This document shows, in pieces, positions 1 through 5,608 of a stretch of 6,714 nt of DNA; the stretch's first letter is position 1, and every line of letters starts with the position of its first letter. The stretch is from Alphaproteobacteria bacterium (GTDB lineage Bacteria > Pseudomonadota > Alphaproteobacteria > Rhodobacterales > Rhodobacteraceae): contig RFIR01000125.1 in the NCBI GenBank assembly GCA_003695135.1, positions 1 to 6,714 of the forward strand, read 5' to 3'. The notes beneath the pieces were generated by a model, which saw only the letters and a list, made by a program, of their open reading frames with translations, did no database searches and had not been told where the DNA came from. The position numbers were made by a program, and so were the translations under genes.

Positions 1-437
1 GCCCGCTGGGCGAGGATGCCGACGCGGCGATGGCGGCGCGCTGGGCCGAGCTTGCCGGCGGGGCGCCGGAGCGGCTGGAGCTGCGGCTGGGCAGCCGCCG
101 GGTATGCCTGCCCGCCTATCGCAACGGGGTGGGCCGCGCCAGCTTTGCCGAACTCTGCGAGGCGCCGCTCGGCCCGGCGGAATACCTGCTGCTCGCCGAC
201 CGGCTGCGCACGCTGATGATCGACCGCATCCCCGTGCTGTCGCGGGCGCGCTACGACGCGGCCAAACGTTTCATGACGCTGATCGACGCGCTCTATGAGG
301 CGCGGCGCCAGCTGATCGCTTCGGCCGAGGCGGCGCCCGACCGGCTCTATGTCGAGGGGGCGAACGCCTTCGAGTTCCACCGCACCGCCTCGCGGCTGGT
401 GGAGATGCAGTCGGAAGGCTGGGCCGAGGCCGGCTGA
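1..437 (+). CDS. zapE: ZapE/AFG1-family P-loop ATPase, C-terminal part (5' end outside window)
   Basis: This is the 3' end of a gene read in the frame beginning at base 3. It gives about 144 residues and stops at TGA 435-437. ZapE is an AFG1-like ATPase; in gammaproteobacteria it associates with the Z-ring during division, and mitochondrial AFG1/LACE1 helps clear membrane proteins. The visible part matches the family's conserved C-terminal region: the F-x-E-L-C stretch followed by PLGPAEYL, then the LMIDRIPVLS segment, then RFMTLIDALYE, an A-P-D-RLY element, and the terminal FEFHRTASRLVEMQS motif. The Walker A and B motifs would lie upstream, outside the window. The first internal ATG (base 30) is not the real start, because the reading frame is open to the window edge. 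The gene is convergent with the hydratase gene. Identity is recognised from motifs; function in this organism is inferred. Confidence 0.9.
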   Translation, partial: PLGEDADAAMAARWAELAGGAPERLELRLGSRRVCLPAYRNGVGRASFAELCEAPLGPAEYLLLADRLRTLMIDRIPVLSRARYDAAKRFMTLIDALYEARRQLIASAEAAPDRLYVEGANAFEFHRTASRLVEMQSEGWAEAG

Positions 438-454
438 GACGCAGCCGGTGCTGC

Positions 455-470
455 CGGCAGGAGCCTGCCG
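455..470 (+). terminator. Short GC hairpin just after zapE, possible terminator
   Basis: CGGCAG (455-460) pairs with CTGCCG (465-470) around a GAGC loop, starting 18 bases after the zapE stop codon. No T-run follows, so it is not a classical intrinsic terminator. Position and stem strength are the only support. Confidence 0.3.
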
Positions 471-517
471 TCACGCCGAAAACGTCGGTCGTGCCGGGAC
501 ACCGGCCGTGCGGTATC

Positions 518-597
518 GAGTATTTCTGCCAAGAAGAAGGGCCATGCGCTCTCCGACATCCCGAACTTCTTCTTGGAAAAAATACTCGTTCCGACAT
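518..597. repeat. Dispersed palindromic repeat, copy 1
   Basis: Two 22-base arms (518-539 and 566-587) are inverted complements matching at 20 of 22 positions, around a 26-base spacer. The left arm starts GAGTATTT and ends CCAAGAAGAAG; the right arm is its complement and ends AATACTC. The right arm is followed by TTCCGACAT (589-597). The same arms and flank occur at 5405-5483. The element lies between zapE and the hydratase gene, which point at each other. It resembles REP-type intergenic palindromes and could end or protect transcripts from both sides; that role is inferred. Confidence 0.75.
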
Positions 598-651
598 GCC
601 GGCCGGGATCGCCCTGGCAGGGCCGGGAACGGGCCGCCGGGGCTGGCCCAC

Positions 652-1452
652 TCAAACGATCTCGATCGTCATCCCCGGCAGGTCGATGCCCTCGGGCCGG
701 CTTTCCCAGACCTGGCCGGCCGCGACGTCGAAGGCCATCGTCACGCTGCCGGTGGTGACGAACTCGCCCGCGCCCAGCGGCGGGTTGTCGGGGTCGGTCT
801 CAAGCAGCCGAACGAGATGCGCCAGCGCGTTCAGCGGCCCATCCAGCACATCCGCGGCCTGCCCGCGCCCGGCCTCGGCCCCGTCGCGCATCAGCGTCAG
901 CGAGAAGCCCGACAGCGCCGCCTGCCACGCGGCGCGGTTTTCATCGGTGACCTGCCGTCGCGGCCCCATGAAATAGGCCGCGTGCAGTCCGCCGCCCGCC
1001 ACCGCATCGGGCGCGCGGAACCGCCAGCCGGCATAGCAGGACTGCACCAGCTCGAAGCCATGCGCCACCCAGCCGATGCAGCCCATCAGCGCCTGCGCAT
1101 CCATGCCCGGCTCGGGCGCGCGCGCAAGGCCGAGCGCGATCTCCGGCTCGATCTTGGGCTCGGCGGCATCGGCGGCGCGAAACCGCCACGGGCCGGTGCC
1201 CTCCTTCACCGTGCTGTCGAACAGATCGCCCCAGATCGGCGCGTCCACCTCGAATTGCGGCCACAGCTTGCGGTTGGTGAAGCCGAGCTTGCGGCCCAGA
1301 TGCCGCTCTCCGCGCGCCTCGCGCAACCCGCGCAGCTGCGAGGCGACGCGATAGGCCGCGGGCAGCGTCAGCCCCTCGGGACGACTGGTGAACGGCGTCA
1401 GACTGCCGCCCGCGTCGAGACAGGCGAGCACTTCCTCGGCAATGTCAGGCAT
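652..1452 (-). CDS. 2-keto-4-pentenoate hydratase / fumarylacetoacetase-fold family protein
   Basis: This 266-residue protein belongs to the MhpD-like hydratase/decarboxylase family, whose members add water to, or decarboxylate, 2-keto-enoic acids in aromatic-compound breakdown using a divalent metal. The family signatures are visible: GRKLGFTN (residues 53-60), the metal-binding Glu pair in KIEPEIALG (E102, E104), a third candidate ligand in HGFELVQS (E134), and the late GPLNALAHLV and GAGEFVTTGSVT segments. The length is usual for the family. The ATG at 1452-1450 is chosen because GAGGAGG (1462-1468) sits 9 bases upstream. The start overlaps the last 8 bases of creD (ATGCCTGA), which suggests coupled translation and a shared promoter upstream of creD. 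No ring-cleavage dioxygenase, dehydrogenase or aldolase is nearby, so the substrate cannot be assigned. Confidence 0.88.
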   Translation of the reverse strand: MPDIAEEVLACLDAGGSLTPFTSRPEGLTLPAAYRVASQLRGLREARGERHLGRKLGFTNRKLWPQFEVDAPIWGDLFDSTVKEGTGPWRFRAADAAEPKIEPEIALGLARAPEPGMDAQALMGCIGWVAHGFELVQSCYAGWRFRAPDAVAGGGLHAAYFMGPRRQVTDENRAAWQAALSGFSLTLMRDGAEAGRGQAADVLDGPLNALAHLVRLLETDPDNPPLGAGEFVTTGSVTMAFDVAAGQVWESRPEGIDLPGMTIEIV

Positions 1453-2824
1453 CGGATCGGGCCTCCTCGGGCATGGGTGGCGGCGGCGGTTCGGCCGCGG
1501 ATGGTGGGGACGATCGCTCGCCGAACCATCTTTCGTTGCGCGTCAGCACCATGGTCAGCGCCACCGCGGCGAAGGCCAGGATCGACCCGGCCAGCAACGC
1601 GTACTGGGTGCTTTGCAGGATGAAATAGAGCGTGGCGTAAAGCAGCACCAGCACGCTGACCAGCAGCCAGCTGCGCCGGCCGAGTTTCAGCGAGGCCGCG
1701 GCGTAATAGGCCAGCAGCGCAATGGTCGCCAGCGCCGCAAGCGCATAGGCGGGCGTGAAGCCGATCTGTTCGGCCAGGCTCAGCAGCAGCAGAAAGAACA
1801 CGCATTGCGCGATGCCGATCAGCACGTATTGCGCCGGATGCACCGGCAGCGGCGCCAGCCCCTCGGTCAGGAACACGGTCAGGAAGGTCAGCGCGATGAA
1901 CAGGATGCCGTATTGCGCCGCGCGGCTGACCTTCTGGTAGAAATCGACCGGGTTGTAGAGCTCGACCCCGAAACGGTTCCTTTCGGCCGCGCGGAAATCG
2001 ACCTCGCCGCGCAGGATCCGCGGCAGGTCGAGCGCCAGATGCGGGATCGACCAGCGCGCGGAAAAGCCGTCCTCGCCCACCTCGCGCTCGTTGGGAAGAA
2101 AGGCGCCGGTAAAGCTCGGATGCGGCCAGTCGCCGGTGATGGTGACATCGGTCTGCCGCCCGGCCGGCACGATCATCAGGTTCTGCGCGCCGTTGAGAGT
2201 GAAGTTCATCGCCAGCGCATCGAGCGGCGTGGTGCTGTCGATCGCGGCATGCACACCGGAGACCCGCGCCAGCAGGCTGCCCGGCTCCAGATCGAGCACC
2301 TTCGCACCGGATTTCAGCACCACCTTGCTGCGCAGCCCGCGTGCATTGGCGATGTGCAGCTCTATGCGGGCACGGTCCCAGCGCAGTGTCTCCTTCTTGC
2401 CCAGCCGCTCGGCAATGCCGGAGGTGTCGAAGCCGAATGCGAGATCGAGATCAGCCGAATAGACCGGCACCTCGTAGATGCCGCGGCTGCGCAGTTCGGC
2501 CCGCAGCTTTGCAGATGCCTTGAGGAATTGCGGCAGCACGATCAGCGGCGGCGCGGCTTCGGTACGGGTGGAACGCACCGTCTTCTCGCCCTCCTTCTTT
2601 TCCTCGACCACCTCGCGATCGACCGGAATGACGAGGACCGGCGCGGTCACCGACTGCGCACCGCCCCATTGCTGCGAGACCTGCGCGAGCGTCTCCTTCT
2701 GGTAATCCGCGCGCTTTTCGACCACCAGCCCGACAAAGATCAGCGGCACGACCATCAGCACGCCGAGACCGACCATGATGGCAAAGCGCGTCGCCCGGTC
2801 GAACAGGAAGGATTGCTCGCTCAT
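1445..2824 (-). CDS. creD: CreD-family inner-membrane protein (cell envelope integrity)
   Basis: This 459-residue protein is close in length to E. coli CreD (about 450). CreD is an inner-membrane protein of poorly known function, induced by the CreBC two-component system and linked to envelope integrity and beta-lactam response. Here there is one N-terminal membrane helix (about 14-35), a large, probably periplasmic domain (about 36-303), then five hydrophobic helices (about 304-321, 333-351, 357-379, 383-402, 408-427). The family-typical VHPAQYVLIG (328-337) and LQSTQYALLAGSILAF (403-418) are present. The tail (437-459) is rich in Pro and Glu. The start at 2824 (MSEQSFLF) is preferred over the in-frame upstream start at 2998: GGAG (2833-2836) lies 8 bases before it, and the extension lacks family character and would run into the divergent gene. 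No creB or creC is visible. The gene is first of a two-gene operon with the hydratase gene. Confidence 0.9.
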   Translation of the reverse strand: MSEQSFLFDRATRFAIMVGLGVLMVVPLIFVGLVVEKRADYQKETLAQVSQQWGGAQSVTAPVLVIPVDREVVEEKKEGEKTVRSTRTEAAPPLIVLPQFLKASAKLRAELRSRGIYEVPVYSADLDLAFGFDTSGIAERLGKKETLRWDRARIELHIANARGLRSKVVLKSGAKVLDLEPGSLLARVSGVHAAIDSTTPLDALAMNFTLNGAQNLMIVPAGRQTDVTITGDWPHPSFTGAFLPNEREVGEDGFSARWSIPHLALDLPRILRGEVDFRAAERNRFGVELYNPVDFYQKVSRAAQYGILFIALTFLTVFLTEGLAPLPVHPAQYVLIGIAQCVFFLLLLSLAEQIGFTPAYALAALATIALLAYYAAASLKLGRRSWLLVSVLVLLYATLYFILQSTQYALLAGSILAFAAVALTMVLTRNERWFGERSSPPSAAEPPPPPMPEEARSDA

Positions 2825-2853
2825 CGCCGCTGCTCCGCATCTGGTCCGGCAAG

Positions 2854-2882
2854 GCCATAGCAGTGGCGGGGGGGTGCGGCAA
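2854..2882 (-). promoter_or_regulatory. Candidate sigma-70-type promoter for creD-hydratase
   Basis: Read on the minus strand, TTGCCG (2882-2877) and TATGGC (2859-2854) are separated by 17 bases, and a leader of 29 bases follows to the creD ATG. The -35 box matches consensus at 4 of 6 positions and the -10 box at 3 of 6. It lies in the divergent gap where a promoter is required, but the boxes are weak. Confidence 0.35.
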
Positions 2883-2945
2883 CCGCGCGACCGGCCGCGA
2901 TGTGCTGCAGAGCACGATGGCGCATTGCCGCCCGCGTGCCGCGCC

Positions 2946-2969
2946 GATAGTCTGGCCCACCACACTATC
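2946..2969 (+). promoter_or_regulatory. Inverted repeat upstream of the deacetylase gene, possible operator or promoter element
   Basis: GATAGT (2946-2951) and ACTATC (2964-2969) form a perfect 6-base inverted repeat with a 12-base spacer, just before the Shine-Dalgarno GGGGGAGG (2973-2980) of the next gene. A weak -35-like TTGCCG (2925-2930) stands 15 bases before GATAGT, so the left half could serve as a -10 box. The spacing would suit a dimeric regulator. A six-base match of this kind can also arise by chance. Confidence 0.25.
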
Positions 2970-2990
2970 CCCGGGGGAGGCGAGCAGAAC

Positions 2991-3926
2991 ATGGCCACGG
3001 CGTTTCTGACCCATGCGGACTGTCTGGGCCACCTGAACCCGCCCGGTCATCCGGAACGGGCCGAACGGCTGGAAGCGATCGCCGAGCGGCTGAGCGCGCC
3101 GGAATTCGCGCCGCTGATCCGCGTGGAGGCGCCGCTGGGCAGCCGCGACGACATCGCGCTCGCGCATCCCCGGCACTATGTCGAACGCATCGCCGGCGCG
3201 GTGCCGGAGACCGGGTTCGTCGCGCTCGATCCCGACACCCATCTTTCGCCCGGCTCGTTTCAGGCCGCATTGCGCGCGGTGGGCGCGCAGATCCGCGCCA
3301 CCGACATGGTGATGGACGGCAAGGCCGCCAATGCCTTCATCGCCTGCCGCCCGCCCGGCCATCATGCCGAGGCCGATCGGCCGATGGGCTTCTGCCTGTT
3401 CGGCAATGTGGTGATCGCGGCGCGCCACGCGCTGGAACGGCGCGGGCTCGCTCGGGTGGCCATCGTCGATTTCGACGTCCATCACGGCAATGGCACCCAG
3501 GATCTGGTGTGGGAGGATGGGCGCATCGCCTTCTTCTCCACCCACCAGATGCCGCTCTATCCCGGCACGGGACGGCGCGAGGAGCGCGGCGCGCACGGCC
3601 AGGTGCACAACATCCCGCTGCCGCCGGGCTCGAACGGGGCGCAGTTGCGCGAGGTGGCCGAGGCCGAGATCCTCCCCGGTCTCGACGCGTTCGCGCCGGA
3701 GATGATCTTCGTCTCCGCCGGCTTCGACGCCCATGCCCGCGATCCACTGGCCAATCTGGAATGGGTCGAGGCGGATTTCGCCTGGATCACCCGCGCGGTG
3801 CTGGACGCGGCCGACCGGCTCTGCCAGGGCCGGGTCGTCTCGACGCTGGAGGGCGGCTATGACCTGCAGGGGCTGGCGGGTTCGGTGGCGGCGCATGTGG
3901 CGGCAATGATGGAGAGAGGCCAATGA
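2991..3926 (+). CDS. Histone deacetylase-family zinc amidohydrolase
   Basis: This 311-residue protein belongs to the arginase/deacetylase fold, class II HDAC-like group, which in bacteria includes acetylpolyamine amidohydrolases and AcuC-like protein deacetylases. Catalytic motifs are intact: CRPPGHHAE (119-127) with the catalytic His pair 124/125, VDFDVHHGNGT (159-169) with likely zinc ligands D162 and H164, STHQMPLYPGTG (183-194), VSAGFDAH (241-248) with the third ligand D246, and EGGYD (287-291) with the transition-state Tyr290. The N-terminal HPERAERL (19-27 region) is also typical. The ATG at 2991 is chosen for the strong GGGGGAGG at 2973-2980 and because family similarity begins there; the frame is open further upstream without family sequence. 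Its TGA overlaps the ATG of xseB (ATGA), so the genes are translationally linked. The substrate (acetylated protein, polyamine or other amide) is unknown; it is probably cytoplasmic, as no signal peptide is seen. Confidence 0.92.
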   Translation: MATAFLTHADCLGHLNPPGHPERAERLEAIAERLSAPEFAPLIRVEAPLGSRDDIALAHPRHYVERIAGAVPETGFVALDPDTHLSPGSFQAALRAVGAQIRATDMVMDGKAANAFIACRPPGHHAEADRPMGFCLFGNVVIAARHALERRGLARVAIVDFDVHHGNGTQDLVWEDGRIAFFSTHQMPLYPGTGRREERGAHGQVHNIPLPPGSNGAQLREVAEAEILPGLDAFAPEMIFVSAGFDAHARDPLANLEWVEADFAWITRAVLDAADRLCQGRVVSTLEGGYDLQGLAGSVAAHVAAMMERGQ

Positions 3927-4177
3927 GCGGTGGCGAGGCTGAAAAGCCGGTGGCGGAGATGAGCTTCGAGGAGGCGATGGCCGCGCTCGAAGCGGTGGTG
4001 GACCGGCTGGAATCGGGCTCGGTGCCGCTGGAGGATTCCATCGCGCTTTACGAGCGGGGGGCCGAGCTGCGCCGGCATTGCGAGGACAAGCTGCGCGCGG
4101 CCGAGGAAAAGATCGCCCGCATCACCTTCGGGCCGGACGGCAAGCCCTCGGGAACCGAGCCGGTCGATCCGGGCTGA
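3923..4177 (+). CDS. xseB: Exodeoxyribonuclease VII small subunit
   Basis: This 84-residue protein is the small subunit of exonuclease VII, which with XseA degrades single-stranded DNA to oligonucleotides. It shows the family core: MSFEEAMAALEAVVDRLESG (13-32), the V-P-LEDSIALYERG turn and second helix, and L-R-x-HCEDKLRAAEEKI (about 49-64). This forms the expected helical hairpin, followed by a short disordered tail. The length is normal (about 80). The start overlaps the previous stop by four bases, and GGAGAGAGG (3911-3919) supplies the ribosome site. Position between a deacetylase gene and ispA is the arrangement I recall from Rhodobacterales genomes. The partner xseA is not in the window. 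Confidence 0.95.
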   Translation: MSGGEAEKPVAEMSFEEAMAALEAVVDRLESGSVPLEDSIALYERGAELRRHCEDKLRAAEEKIARITFGPDGKPSGTEPVDPG

Positions 4178-4182
4178 GCGGC

Positions 4183-5091
4183 GTGGCCGCGCCGGCCGAC
4201 CCCGGCTTTGCCGCCGCCCTGACCGAAACCGCGGCACGGGTGGAAACGGCGCTGGACGCGCTGCTGCCCCGTCCGGCGGGTGAAGACGACGCCCTTGCGG
4301 AGGCGATGCGGCACGCCACGCTGGGCGGCGGCAAGCGGCTGCGCGCCTTTCTGGTGATGCGAGGGGCCGCGCTGTTCGAGGTGCCGGAGGAACGCGCGCT
4401 GCGCGTGGCCGCGGCCACCGAAATGCTGCACGCCTATTCGCTGGTGCATGACGATCTGCCCTGCATGGATGACGACGATCTGCGCCGCGGCCGGCCCACC
4501 GTGCATGTCGCCTGGAACGAGGCGGTGGCGGTGCTGGTCGGCGATGCGCTGCAGGCGCTGGCCTTCGAGGTGCTGGCCGCTGCGCCCACCCATCCGCGGG
4601 CCGAAGTGCGCGCGGCGCTGGTGGAGGCGCTGGCCCGGGCGGCTGGGGCCTCCGGCATGGTCGGCGGGCAGGCGCGCGACATGGCCGCCGGGGCGGCGCG
4701 ACAGCCGCCGGATCTGGCCGGGATCGAGGCGCTGCAGGCGGGCAAGACCGGGGCGCTGATCCGCTTCGCCGCCTGTGCGGGCGGGCTCATGGGCGAGGCG
4801 GGACCGGCGCGGATCGCCGCGCTCGATGCCTATGCCGCCGCCCTCGGCCTCGCCTTCCAGATCCGCGACGATGTGCTGGACGCGGCGGGCGATGCCCGTC
4901 TGGCCGGCAAGCGGCTGGGCAAGGACGCCGCCTCGGGCAAGGCGACCTTCGTGTCTCTGATGGGGCTGGAGGCCGCGCAGGAACGGGCCGAGGCGCTGGC
5001 CGCCGAGGCCGAGGCGCATCTGGCCGAGTTCGGGGCCGCGGCCGAGCCGCTGCGATCGCTGGCCCGGTTCACGGTGAGGCGCGACCGGTAG
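4183..5091 (+). CDS. ispA: Polyprenyl synthetase, probably (2E,6E)-farnesyl diphosphate synthase
   Basis: IspA condenses DMAPP and IPP through GPP to the C15 diphosphate FPP, feeding quinone, undecaprenyl and (where present) carotenoid or hopanoid synthesis in the cytoplasm. The 302-residue product is close to E. coli IspA (299). Visible motifs are GGGKRLR (48-54), the first Asp-rich motif DDLPCMDDDDLRRGRP (90-105), GMVGGQ (158-163), KTGALI (188-193) and the second Asp-rich motif QIRDDVLD (226-233). Tyr85 and Ser86, just before the first Asp motif, match E. coli IspA positions that set C15 chain length, which supports FPP over GPP or GGPP. The GTG at 4183 is inferred because it lies 5 bases after the xseB stop and just before family similarity; no strong ribosome site is seen, so coupling to xseB translation is likely. 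The C-terminus (FTVRRDR) is slightly unlike the usual ending. In relatives dxs typically follows; here it does not. Confidence 0.94.
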   Translation: MAAPADPGFAAALTETAARVETALDALLPRPAGEDDALAEAMRHATLGGGKRLRAFLVMRGAALFEVPEERALRVAAATEMLHAYSLVHDDLPCMDDDDLRRGRPTVHVAWNEAVAVLVGDALQALAFEVLAAAPTHPRAEVRAALVEALARAAGASGMVGGQARDMAAGAARQPPDLAGIEALQAGKTGALIRFAACAGGLMGEAGPARIAALDAYAAALGLAFQIRDDVLDAAGDARLAGKRLGKDAASGKATFVSLMGLEAAQERAEALAAEAEAHLAEFGAAAEPLRSLARFTVRRDR

Positions 5092-5098
5092 CGCCTCT

Positions 5099-5135
5099 GG
5101 CGTCGAAACGCCGAACGCGAGGCCCGATCCGGGCC
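5099..5135 (+). terminator. Tandem GC hairpins after ispA, possible terminator
   Basis: GGCGT (5099-5103) and ACGCC (5108-5112) form a stem with a CGAA tetraloop 7 bases after the ispA stop. GGCCCG (5121-5126) and CGGGCC (5130-5135) form a second perfect stem. Neither is followed by a T-run, so any termination would be non-classical or Rho-assisted. Confidence 0.35.
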
Positions 5136-5266
5136 GGGCCGGTCGATGAAAATGCGGACCGCTCTCTGTCCCCGGGGGGTGTATTTGAGTGAGACCCCTG
5201 CAAAACCCGGCGCGACGGGGCATCCCAGGCGAGACGCGTTTTCTGCCAATGTGTACTGCGCGCGCG

Positions 5267-5334
5267 TAAAGTAATTAGAAAATAATTCCCCAATCAATAT
5301 TTGAAAATCAACAGTGAAAATAATCACAACATGA
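5267..5334. other. AT-rich block in the ispA/VOC intergenic gap
   Basis: About 24% G+C over 68 bases (16 G/C by hand count), in a window that is otherwise strongly GC-rich. It contains the small inverted repeat AATTA-GAAAA-TAATT (5273-5287) and several TTGA/TAAT-like hexamers, but no pair with good promoter spacing. It lies between two genes that converge, where no gene promoter is needed. It could drive an untranslated RNA, bind a nucleoid protein, or be foreign sequence. The rest of the 5092-5608 gap holds hairpins and repeats listed separately, and no convincing gene. Confidence 0.5.
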
Positions 5335-5336
5335 CC

Positions 5337-5357
5337 GGCGCCGCATTTCGCGGCGCC
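5337..5357. other. Perfect 8-bp GC hairpin beside the AT-rich block
   Basis: GGCGCCGC (5337-5344) pairs perfectly with GCGGCGCC (5350-5357) around the 5-base loop ATTTC. It begins right where the AT-rich block ends. On the minus strand it is followed by a T-rich stretch only after about 8 bases, so it is a poor intrinsic terminator. On the plus strand it could be the 5' hairpin of an RNA. The stem is seen directly; the role is unknown. Confidence 0.5.
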
Positions 5358-5404
5358 CGAGCGCAACGCCCGGGTCTGGCCGGAGGAGTTTTGCAGGACT
5401 CTCT

Positions 5405-5483
5405 GAGTATTTTTGCCAAGAAGAAGGAATCCCATGTACGGACAAGAGGCATTTCTTCTTGGCATAAATACTCATTCCGACAT
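5405..5483. repeat. Dispersed palindromic repeat, copy 2
   Basis: Arms 5405-5426 and 5452-5473 (22 bases each) are inverted complements at 20 of 22 positions around a 25-base spacer. They carry the same GAGTATTT and GCCAAGAAGAA blocks as the copy at 518-597. The flank TTCCGACAT (5475-5483) after the right arm is also shared. Read on the minus strand, both spacers contain TGTC followed by CATGG, so the two copies appear homologous over their whole length and in the same orientation. This copy also lies between two genes that converge (ispA and the VOC gene). Confidence 0.75.
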
Positions 5484-5548
5484 ACGGCCCCGGCTTGCAG
5501 CCCGGCGGCGGGAGATGAACGGCCCGAACCGGCGCGGAAGCCACGATC

Positions 5549-5566
5549 CCGGCAGACCGGTGCCGG
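5549..5566 (-). terminator. Hairpin downstream of the VOC gene, possible terminator
   Basis: CCGGCA (5549-5554) pairs with TGCCGG (5561-5566) around a 6-base loop, 42 bases past the VOC gene stop on its strand. There is no T-run. Support is positional only. Confidence 0.25.
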
Positions 5567-5608
5567 ATCCGGGTCGCGCAGCGGTTTCGGGCGGCACTCC
5601 GCAAGGGG

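Larger units (their letters stand above)
5197..5397. repeat. 10-base inverted repeat flanking an AT-rich segment
   Basis: CCTGCAAAAC (5197-5206) and GTTTTGCAGG (5388-5397) are perfect inverted complements enclosing a 201-base unit, including the repeats, that holds the AT-rich block and a strong hairpin. Next to the left copy is GTATTTGAGTGAGA and next to the right copy is CTCTCTGAGTATTT, so similarity extends loosely outward. This could be a small non-autonomous element or two diverged copies of the local intergenic repeat. No target-site duplication was evident. Confidence 0.35.

Noticed and set aside
349..1623. Long + strand open frame of 424 codons crossing zapE, the repeat and the hydratase gene
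   Set aside because: Its product is Arg/Pro/Ala-rich with no recognisable domain, and it is antisense to the clearly recognisable hydratase. It is a GC-rich shadow frame.
1388..2860. Long + strand open frame of 490 codons opposite creD
   Set aside because: It is rich in Gln, Arg and His in the manner of antisense frames in GC-rich DNA, while the opposite strand encodes a well-formed CreD.
2825..2998. 58-codon N-terminal extension of creD
   Set aside because: The extension is Cys/Pro/Arg-rich with no membrane or family character and overlaps the divergent start region. The ATG at 2824 has a Shine-Dalgarno and leads straight into the CreD N-terminal helix.
2451..3923. 490-codon minus-strand open frame opposite the deacetylase gene
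   Set aside because: It has low-complexity HRAGDP-type composition and lies opposite intact deacetylase motifs, so it is a shadow.
5170..5177. CCCCGGGG palindrome (also present near 2969)
   Set aside because: Short GC palindromes are expected often in DNA of this composition, and no larger structure surrounds them.
4048..5223. 391-codon minus-strand open frame opposite ispA
   Set aside because: It is antisense to ispA, rich in Gly, Arg and His, and contains no domain.
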